From a bacterium (GTDB lineage: Bacteria; Pseudomonadota; Gammaproteobacteria; Pseudomonadales; Moraxellaceae): a stretch of DNA of 64,000 nucleotides. Numbering within the stretch: position 1 is the stretch's first letter; each line of letters starts with the position of its first letter. Both the position numbers and the translations under genes were made by a program. The stretch is taken from assembly GCA_029945725.1 (NCBI GenBank), contig JAQSDB010000002.1, positions 248,001 to 312,000 of the forward strand, in the 5' to 3' direction. The notes beneath the pieces were generated by a model. That model was not told where the DNA came from and ran no database searches. It was given only the letters and a program-made list of their open reading frames with translations. This document shows, piece after piece, positions 57,454 to 64,000 of the stretch.

Positions 57454-58443
57454 ATGACCACGCTTGTTGATTCCTTTGCCCGCCGCATCAGTTACCTGCG
57501 CCTGTCCGTGACAGACCGCTGCGACATGCGCTGCGTGTATTGCATGAGCGAAGACATGCAGTTTTTGCCGCGCGCCGAGGTGCTCACCCTGGAAGAACTG
57601 GCACGCATTGCCCGTGTCTTTGTCAGTCTCGGCGTGCAGAAGATTCGCCTGACCGGTGGCGAGCCGCTGGTGCGCAAGAATGTGTCCTGGCTGGTGCATG
57701 AAATTGCCGGACTGCCGGGCCTGCGTGAACTGGCCATGACCAGCAACGGCATGCGTCTGGCGCCGCTGGCAGATGAATTGCGCACAGCCGGTTTGCAGCG
57801 ACTCAATATCAGCATCGACAGCCTCCGGCCGGAGCGCTTTCGCGAGATCACCCGTGTCGGCGATCTTGAGGCGGTGCTTGCCGGTTTGCGCGCGGCCAAA
57901 ACTGCCGGCTTTCAGCGCATAAAAATCAACAGCGTCATCCTGCGCGACCGTAATGATGACGAGGTGCTGGATCTGGTCGGCTTTGCGCGCGACCAGGGCT
58001 GCGATATCAGCTTTATCGAGGAGATGCCGCTGGGCGTGATTGATGAACATGATCGCCGGGCTGCTTTTGTCTCCAGTGATGAGATTCTGGCGAGGATTGC
58101 AGAAAAATTCGGGGTCATTCCCAGCACGGAAAGTACCGGCGGGCCATCACGTTACTATCGCTTTGCCGACAGTGATGTTCGTGTCGGCTTTATTTCCCCG
58201 CACAGCCATAATTTCTGTTCGGCCTGTAACCGCGTGCGTGTGACAGTGGAAGGGCGTTTGCTGCTTTGCCTCGGCAATGAAGACAGTCTGGATTTGCGTC
58301 ACCTGATGCGCGAAGTGGGCGTGGACGATGCCGGCCTGCAGGCCGCCATCATCAATGCCATGCAGTTAAAGCCCGAGCGCCACCATTTTGATTTGAGTGA
58401 ACCACCGCAGATCGTGCGTTTCATGAGCATGACGGGGGGCTAG
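57454..58443 (+). CDS. moaA: GTP 3',8-cyclase MoaA
   Basis: A 329-residue radical SAM enzyme beginning molybdenum cofactor synthesis. The first cluster motif is Cys23, Cys27 and Cys30 (RCDMRCVYC). A second cluster uses [21 protein letters not shown]. The C-terminal GG tail needed for catalysis is present (MTGG). The ATG at 57454 fits the family start. moaB and moeA follow in the same direction; no MoaC or molybdopterin synthase genes are in the window. Confidence 0.95.
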   Translation: MTTLVDSFARRISYLRLSVTDRCDMRCVYCMSEDMQFLPRAEVLTLEELARIARVFVSLGVQKIRLTGGEPLVRKNVSWLVHEIAGLPGLRELAMTSNGMRLAPLADELRTAGLQRLNISIDSLRPERFREITRVGDLEAVLAGLRAAKTAGFQRIKINSVILRDRNDDEVLDLVGFARDQGCDISFIEEMPLGVIDEHDRRAAFVSSDEILARIAEKFGVIPSTESTGGPSRYYRFADSDVRVGFISPHSHNFCSACNRVRVTVEGRLLLCLGNEDSLDLRHLMREVGVDDAGLQAAIINAMQLKPERHHFDLSEPPQIVRFMSMTGG

Positions 58444-58484
58444 CCTTTCATGCGCGCCCCCTGCGGTTATCCGGAGATACCCCG

Positions 58485-59027
58485 ATGAGCAAGGACAACA
58501 CTCCCAAGCCCTTTGTGCCGCTGGCCATTGCGGTGCTGACGGTTTCTGATACCCGTGACGAAAGCACGGACACCTCCGGCCAGCTTTTGTTTGAACGGCT
58601 CACGGCGGCGGGGCATCAGCTGCATGAAAAGCGCATCGTCATCGATGATATCTACCAGATTCGTGCGGCACTCTCGCAATGGATTGCCGATGCTGCCGTG
58701 CAGGCCGTGCTGGTAACGGGCGGCACCGGGTTTTCCGGGCGTGACTCCACACCGGAAGCCGTGTCCGTACTCCTTGATAAGCAGGTCGAGGGTTTTGGCG
58801 AGGTCTTCCGGCATTTCTCGCTGGCGGAAATCGGTACCAGCACCCTGCAGTCGCGCGCCCTGGCGGGCTTTGCCAACGGCACCGTGATTTTCTGCATGCC
58901 GGGTTCCACCAATGCCTGCCGCACGGCCTGGGATAAAATCATTGGCGAACAACTCGATAACCGGCATCGCCCCTGTAATTTCGTGCCGCATCTGAAAAAA
59001 ACCTTGTGCGACACCACCCGTGACTGA
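58485..59027 (+). CDS. moaB: Molybdenum cofactor biosynthesis protein MoaB
   Basis: A 180-residue MogA/MoaB-type protein that binds molybdopterin (adenylyltransferase-like fold). Signatures are AIAVLTVSDTRDESTDTSG, LVTGGTGFSGRDSTPEAV and IFCMPGSTNACRTAWDKII. It is preceded by GGAG at a good distance, 41 nt after moaA. The end overlaps the moeA start by 8 nt. Confidence 0.93.
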   Translation: MSKDNTPKPFVPLAIAVLTVSDTRDESTDTSGQLLFERLTAAGHQLHEKRIVIDDIYQIRAALSQWIADAAVQAVLVTGGTGFSGRDSTPEAVSVLLDKQVEGFGEVFRHFSLAEIGTSTLQSRALAGFANGTVIFCMPGSTNACRTAWDKIIGEQLDNRHRPCNFVPHLKKTLCDTTRD

Positions 59028-60255
59028 GCCCTGTGATGTGCCCGGACTGCTCGGTGTGGATGCGGCGATAGCGCGCCTTGTCGGGATTGCCCGGCAACAG
59101 TTGCCGGACAGCGAACGCGTGGCGCTGAATGCGGCGACGGGGCGCGTGCTGGCCGCCGATGTGCAGTCCGCGATGGACGTGCCGCCGCAGGCCAACAGCG
59201 CCATGGATGGCATCGCCTTTTGTCATGCTGATCTTCCAGCCTCCGGTGAGTTGCGCATCAGCCAGCGCATTGCGGCCGGCCATGTGCCAGCACCCCTGCA
59301 GAAAAATACCGCCGCCCGAATATTCACCGGCGCGATATTGCCTGCCGGCGCCGACACGGTGGCGATGCAGGAAAACTGCGAATTTTTCGCAGACTCGGTG
59401 CGCCTGAAAGACATTCCCGCGGTCGCCGCCAATGTGCGCCCGGCCGGACAGGATGTGCAGAAGGGCACAACGATAGTGCAGGCAGGGGCCCGTATTGATG
59501 CGGCGGCTGCGGGTTTGCTGGCATCAACCGGCCTCGCTGATGTTCCTGTTTATAAACGCTTGCGCGTGGCCGTGCTGGCAACCGGCGATGAGTTGCTGGA
59601 GCCCGGTGAGGCATGGCGTTCCGGCTGCATCTACAACAGCAACCGGCCGCTGCTGGCTGCACTGCTCTCTGGCTGGGGTTGTGAGGTGGTGGATCTTGGC
59701 CGTGTTGCCGATTCACTGGCGGCCACAGAGGCCGCGCTGCAGAAAGCAGTCGCAGAAAAAGTTGATGTGATCATTTCTTCCGGCGGTGTTTCTGTTGGCG
59801 AGGAAGATCATGTGAAAGCGGCATTGCAGAGGCTCGGTCGTCTCGACTTCTGGAAAATTGCCATCAAGCCGGGCAAGCCGGTGGCGATGGGAGACATCGG
59901 CGGCATTCCGTTTATGGGGCTGCCGGGTAATCCGCAATCCGTTTTCATCACGGCGCTTTTACTGGCGCGGCCGTTTTTACTGGCGCGACAGGGACAGCAA
60001 AATATCCGGCCTCATGCGTTTGCACTGCCGGCAGGTTTTTCGCGGGAAAAAGCGGCGGACCGGCGCGAGTATGTACGTGTACAAATCCGGTCCTCTGCCT
60101 CGGGCCCGGTGTTGCAGCTGCACCCGCAGCAATCGAGCGGGGCGCTGATGTCGTCTGTCTGGGCCGACGGCCTGGCGCTGCTGGAAGCGGGCGCTTCGTT
60201 TGAGGCAGGTCAAGCCATTCCCTTTTTGCCGTTTTCCACGCTATACCAGCCTTGA
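59020..60255 (+). CDS. moeA: Molybdopterin molybdenumtransferase MoeA
   Basis: A 411-residue enzyme inserting molybdate into adenylated molybdopterin. The usual domain order of MoeA is present: N-terminal domains with NSAMDGIAFCHADL and RIFTGAILPAGADTVAMQE, the catalytic domain with VLATGDELLEPGE, IISSGGVSVGEEDHVKAAL and GLPGNPQSVFITALLL, and a C-terminal beta domain. It starts with GTG inside the last codons of moaB, which suggests translational coupling. Together with moaA and moaB it makes a Moco operon. Confidence 0.95.
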   Translation: MTEPCDVPGLLGVDAAIARLVGIARQQLPDSERVALNAATGRVLAADVQSAMDVPPQANSAMDGIAFCHADLPASGELRISQRIAAGHVPAPLQKNTAARIFTGAILPAGADTVAMQENCEFFADSVRLKDIPAVAANVRPAGQDVQKGTTIVQAGARIDAAAAGLLASTGLADVPVYKRLRVAVLATGDELLEPGEAWRSGCIYNSNRPLLAALLSGWGCEVVDLGRVADSLAATEAALQKAVAEKVDVIISSGGVSVGEEDHVKAALQRLGRLDFWKIAIKPGKPVAMGDIGGIPFMGLPGNPQSVFITALLLARPFLLARQGQQNIRPHAFALPAGFSREKAADRREYVRVQIRSSASGPVLQLHPQQSSGALMSSVWADGLALLEAGASFEAGQAIPFLPFSTLYQP

Positions 60256-60561
60256 CGCCATCGGCGTTTCTCGCGTACTTGTCACATAGTGGTTCATCTT
60301 TGCGGCCATCTGACCGCGAACAGCCACGATCCTGCCCCCGGAAGCCAGTCTTTTAGCCGGGTTGTCTTTTTCTCCCTCTCTTTTGTGTAATCAAAAATTC
60401 ATATATTTGTCATGGGCTTGTAGCTTTTTCTTAAAGTGCGGTTTAGATTCGGCTAAGCCTCCGAGCCAAGGTAGTGCACGAACACAGGCGTGCGCTTCCT
60501 TACAGGGCAAAACCCGGCCGGATGTCCAATCCAATAAAAGTGTGTCAAGGAGATACCAAGC
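60256..60561 (+). promoter_or_regulatory. Regulatory region of the first porin gene
   Basis: This is about 300 nt without a gene. A short ACGCC/GGCGT hairpin overlaps the moeA stop (60255-60267) and is at best a weak terminator. An AT-rich segment (60381-60435) contains TTGTCAT (60407-60413) with a poorer partner AATTCAT 11 nt before, a faint Pho-box-like pattern. TAGATT (60444-60449) may be the -10. A leader of 100 nt or so leads to AAGGAGA (60547-60553) before the ATG. Confidence 0.45.
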
Positions 60562-61656
60562 ATGAATCGCAAATTACTCGCTCTGGCTGTAGGTGCTGCT
60601 CTTTCGTTGCCGTTGGCAGCTCAGGCGGCGCCGACGGTTTATGGCAAAGTGAATGCCTCTGTCGACTATCTGTCCGGCGACAGTTACAAAAACGTGTGGG
60701 AGATCAACAGCAATGTGTCCCGCTTTGGCATCAAGGGCGATGAAAGCCTGACGAGCAGCCTGAGCGCGCTGTATCAGGTGGAAATGGGCCTGGAGCTTGC
60801 CAATGGCGATGCCTCGCTGAGTTCGCGTAACCGTTTTGTCGGCCTGAAGCACAATGATCTGGGTACGGTGCGTCTGGGTCGTTTTGACAGCGCGTTCAAG
60901 GCCACTGAAGGTGCCGTTGACGTATTCAATGACCAGAAGTATGCCGACATGGAGAATGGTGTCGGTGTTTCGGGTCAGGGTCGCCTGTCTCGTGTTGTAG
61001 GCTACAGCAGCCCGCTGATTGCCAATAACATAACCCTCAATTTTGATATCCAGCAGGGCAACAATACGTCGACTGATGCATCGGGAAAGCATGAACACAG
61101 CAGCGACGGTTTTGCTGCCTCGGGTGTTTACAAGGCTGACAACCTGTACCTGGCTCTCGGGCTGGAGAAGGGTGTGAATGATGGCGCTGCAAATGGCGGC
61201 ACTATTGGTGATCAATATATCGGCCCGGCCAGCTATGGTACGCCCGGTCTCAATATTGTGGGTTCGGACGTGGATGCCCGTAGCGGTATCCGCCTGGTGG
61301 GTGTTGTCACTGCAGGTGACCTGCAGGTGGGCGGACTGGTGCAGTCAACGCAGTCGACCAATGACGATATCGGCGGTCCAGGCAACAACAAGCAGGACGA
61401 AATGGCCTTCCTGGTGAGTGCTGCCTACAAGATGGACAAGAGCAACACCCTGAAGGGCGAGCTTGGCTACAACAAGTACGATTTTACTGGCGGTGATGCC
61501 AAGATCACTTTCGTAGGGGCTGGTCTTGATCACAGCTTCACCGCCGCGACCAAGGTGTATGGCTTGCTGGCCTATCAGGACGTCAAGCCTTCTGGCGCCG
61601 GCGCTCCGAAAGACAGCAACTTCAATCTTGGTCTGGGTATCGAAACCAAGTTCTGA
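60562..61656 (+). CDS. Gram-negative porin (first of a tandem pair)
   Basis: A 364-residue outer-membrane porin of the 16-stranded general type (PF13609-like). The signal peptide is MNRKLLALAVGAALSLPLAAQA, then APTVYGKVNASVDYL, the family entry strand. RFGIKGDESLTSSLSALYQVE and RNRFVGLKHNDLGTVRLGRFDSAFK are typical internal strands. The protein ends LGLGIETKF with the terminal Phe needed for BAM recognition. Paralog of the next gene. Solute specificity unknown. Confidence 0.92.
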   Translation: MNRKLLALAVGAALSLPLAAQAAPTVYGKVNASVDYLSGDSYKNVWEINSNVSRFGIKGDESLTSSLSALYQVEMGLELANGDASLSSRNRFVGLKHNDLGTVRLGRFDSAFKATEGAVDVFNDQKYADMENGVGVSGQGRLSRVVGYSSPLIANNITLNFDIQQGNNTSTDASGKHEHSSDGFAASGVYKADNLYLALGLEKGVNDGAANGGTIGDQYIGPASYGTPGLNIVGSDVDARSGIRLVGVVTAGDLQVGGLVQSTQSTNDDIGGPGNNKQDEMAFLVSAAYKMDKSNTLKGELGYNKYDFTGGDAKITFVGAGLDHSFTAATKVYGLLAYQDVKPSGAGAPKDSNFNLGLGIETKF

Positions 61657-61670
61657 TCGGTTCTGCGCAT

Positions 61671-61699
61671 AAAAAAGCCCGCCTTCCGGCGGGCTTTTT
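61671..61699 (+). terminator. Terminator after the first porin gene
   Basis: A6 before GCCCGCC / GGCGGGC with TTCC loop, then T5. Symmetrical enough to work both ways. It separates the two porin genes into independent transcripts. Confidence 0.88.
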
Positions 61700-61768
61700 C
61701 TTGCCTGATGCATCCAGTTCTTGTCCGGCAGAAATAAGAAAATAAGCTTATATAAACAAAGTATAGGG

Positions 61769-61824
61769 CAGTCATCGAACTGTCATCTTTCAGACACGGT
61801 GTTGTCATTTTGTCTCCGGATACT
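61769..61824 (+). promoter_or_regulatory. Four-unit Pho-box-like array and -10 before the second porin
   Basis: Repeats CAGTCAT, CTGTCAT, CAGACAC and TTGTCAT start at 61769, 61780, 61791 and 61802, exactly 11 bp apart. This matches the PhoB site rule (CTGTCAT plus 4 bp). A GATACT at 61819-61824 lies at a suitable distance for a PhoB-dependent -10, with no -35 needed. It predicts induction by phosphate starvation. Confidence 0.6.
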
Positions 61825-61890
61825 TGCGGCCAGTTGTGGATTAGCCACGACGCCAAAAAATCCAAGCAAGTGTCTGAGGAGACTCCGAGA

Positions 61891-62955
61891 ATGAAACGTA
61901 CGCTGATCGCCCTGGGTATTGCGGCAACCGTGGCCCTGCCTGTCGCTGCCCAAGCTGCCCCCAAGGTTTATGGCAAGATCAACCTTTCTGTCGAGCAGTA
62001 CAAGCTTGATAACGAAAACCCCGCCACTGTGGACACCGACACCACGCGCCTGCAGAGCAATGCCTCGCGTTTTGGCGTGAAAGGCGAAGACGAGCTGACC
62101 GCGACCTTGAGCGCCGTCTACCAGATCGAATGGGAAGTGGCTGCCGACGGTGAAGACGCTACAGGCGCTACCGCCTCGACCAAGTCTGACCTGACCCAGC
62201 GTAACCGTTACCTCGGTATCAAGAGCACTGACTTCGGTACGGTCAAGCTCGGCAAGTATGACTCCTACACCAAGCTCGCCCAGGGCGAAATTGATCTGTT
62301 CAACGATTTTGAAGGCGACATGAAGTATGTGATCGCCGGTGAAAACCGTCTGAACAACGTGGTTGGCTACGAAAGCCCGAAGTTCTTTGATGCGCTGACC
62401 TTCAATGTCCTGACGCAGACCCAGGATGCCGGCAGGACTTCCGGTTCCACTCCGAGCAACAAGAACGGTTCTTCTGCTTCCATCGTGTACAACAATGAAG
62501 AGCTGGGTCTTTACCTTGCCGTTGCTGCCGATCTTGGCATCGAAGGCGCTACCGCTGTCAGCGGCACGCGTGAAAGCGACAACCTGCGCCTGGTTGCCGC
62601 CTACACCATTGCCGGTTTCGGCGTGAACGGCATCTACCAGACCAGCAGCGCTACGGTTCCGGTTTCGGCTGCTGCTGCTGCGTCTGGCACCAATGACAAG
62701 GAAACCGGCTGGCAGCTGGGTGTTTCCTACAAGCTGGGTGATGAAACCCTCAAGGGCCAGTACGGTGCTGCCAAGGCTGACGGTTCGAAGGCCACGATTC
62801 AGGAACATACCCAGTGGTCGGTCGGTGTTGACCACAACTTCAGCTCCAAGACCAAGGCTTTCGTCTGGTACACCGCCAAGAACGAAGACAAGCTGGCCGT
62901 CAATGCGGACAGCGACATCCAGGTTCTGGCTGTTGGCCTCGAACACAAGTTCTGA
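61891..62955 (+). CDS. Gram-negative porin (second of a tandem pair), possibly Pho-regulated
   Basis: A 354-residue porin with signal peptide MKRTLIALGIAATVALPVAAQA and entry strand APKVYGKINLSVEQY. RFGVKGEDELTATLSAVYQIE and RNRYLGIKSTDFGTVKLGKYDSY align with the preceding porin, and it ends VLAVGLEHKF. Its own promoter, with a four-unit Pho-box-like array and GAGGAG ribosome site, distinguishes it from the first porin. A phosphate- or anion-selective role is possible but not provable here. A longer open frame upstream is not needed. Confidence 0.92.
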   Translation: MKRTLIALGIAATVALPVAAQAAPKVYGKINLSVEQYKLDNENPATVDTDTTRLQSNASRFGVKGEDELTATLSAVYQIEWEVAADGEDATGATASTKSDLTQRNRYLGIKSTDFGTVKLGKYDSYTKLAQGEIDLFNDFEGDMKYVIAGENRLNNVVGYESPKFFDALTFNVLTQTQDAGRTSGSTPSNKNGSSASIVYNNEELGLYLAVAADLGIEGATAVSGTRESDNLRLVAAYTIAGFGVNGIYQTSSATVPVSAAAAASGTNDKETGWQLGVSYKLGDETLKGQYGAAKADGSKATIQEHTQWSVGVDHNFSSKTKAFVWYTAKNEDKLAVNADSDIQVLAVGLEHKF

Positions 62956-63049
62956 TCCTCTGGAAAAAGGAGTCTGGCCAGGGAAGGCCGGCTCTGTGGT
63001 GATGTTTTACCTGTGTGTGCATGGAGTTTTTGCAAACGGATTTGATTTC

Positions 63050-63073
63050 AGCCCGCACCAGCGGGCTTTTTTT
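63050..63073 (+). terminator. Terminator after the second porin gene
   Basis: AGCCCGC / GCGGGCT stem with ACCA loop and seven T (63067-63073). It lies 95 nt behind the porin stop. Confidence 0.88.
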
Positions 63074-63210
63074 ATGGCGGCTCCCGGGCTTTGCCGGCAA
63101 GAACGCTGTGCCGGACTTGCCCTTGTGCCGGATGGCGCCGGACAGCGACGGGCGAGCGCGTCCTTTGTCCACCTAAGTCCTTGATTTAACGTCATCCTGC
63201 CGGGCCTTCG

Positions 63211-64000
<790 letters not shown>

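Overview
The window is a GC-rich (about 60% by eye) bacterial chromosome segment made almost entirely of housekeeping genes. Protein similarity and gene order point to a gammaproteobacterium of the Pseudomonadales type. The run suhB | trmJ-cysE-iscRSUA-hscBA-fdx-iscX-ndk-rlmN-pilW-rodZ-ispG-hisS-yfgM-bamB-der is, from memory, the order seen in Pseudomonas. So are cysM-rlmD-relA-mazG beside a GacS/BarA-type kinase, and the guaB-guaA-tadA / mltF | purL neighbourhoods. Two porins of the general Gram-negative type, two divergent acyl-CoA dehydrogenases and an OruR-like AraC regulator would fit a Moraxellaceae-like relative, but the species cannot be named from the sequence alone. I saw no rRNA, tRNA, CRISPR array, prophage or insertion sequence.

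Layout. 0-1.4 kb: edge-truncated DISM-type sensor gene and suhB on the minus strand. 1.6-9.9 kb: tRNA methylation, cysteine synthesis and the complete ISC iron-sulfur assembly operon, then ndk. 10.2-18.9 kb: rlmN, type IV pilus assembly, cell shape, isoprenoid, tRNA charging and outer-membrane assembly genes ending with der. 19.0-24.0 kb: a TonB-receptor-like protein, a periplasmic binding protein and a hybrid histidine kinase packed into one apparent signalling operon. 24.0-28.3 kb: DUF445 protein, then minus-strand xseA, M23 peptidase and phosphopantetheinyl transferase. 28.5-34.1 kb: two small envelope proteins, guaB, guaA, a small unknown gene, tadA and a crotonase. 34.1-37.0 kb (minus): methyltransferase, yaiI, mltF. 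37.4-42.7 kb: purL, a NIF3-insert-like small protein and an AraC regulator. 42.8-47.2 kb (minus): an unknown helical-repeat protein with a small partner, and two acyl-CoA dehydrogenases. 47.4-50.6 kb: a possibly broken small membrane-protein gene and a GacS/BarA-type kinase. 50.8-60.3 kb: cysM, a PolB-like exonuclease, rlmD, relA, mazG and the molybdenum cofactor genes moaA-moaB-moeA. 60.6-63.0 kb: two paralogous porins. 63.3 kb to the edge: pyrG.

The most interesting non-coding signal is a family of four 110-126 bp nested hairpins clustered between 5.9 and 10.1 kb. They share a core (GCTCATNTAC, 5-6 nt, GTANACTCCGC), while the stem arms differ between copies and stay self-complementary within each copy, which is the mark of compensatory change. 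Other structure includes three consecutive hairpins in the iscS-iscU spacer, four 11-bp-spaced Pho-box-like repeats before the second porin, and a textbook terminator immediately upstream of der.

The most interesting coding signals are the receptor / binding protein / hybrid kinase operon at 19-24 kb and a 475-residue protein of unknown function at 42.8-44.2 kb. The latter has tryptophans exactly 43 residues apart five times in a row. Coordinates and starts were worked out by hand from the sequence; all family assignments are from recognition, not from database searches.
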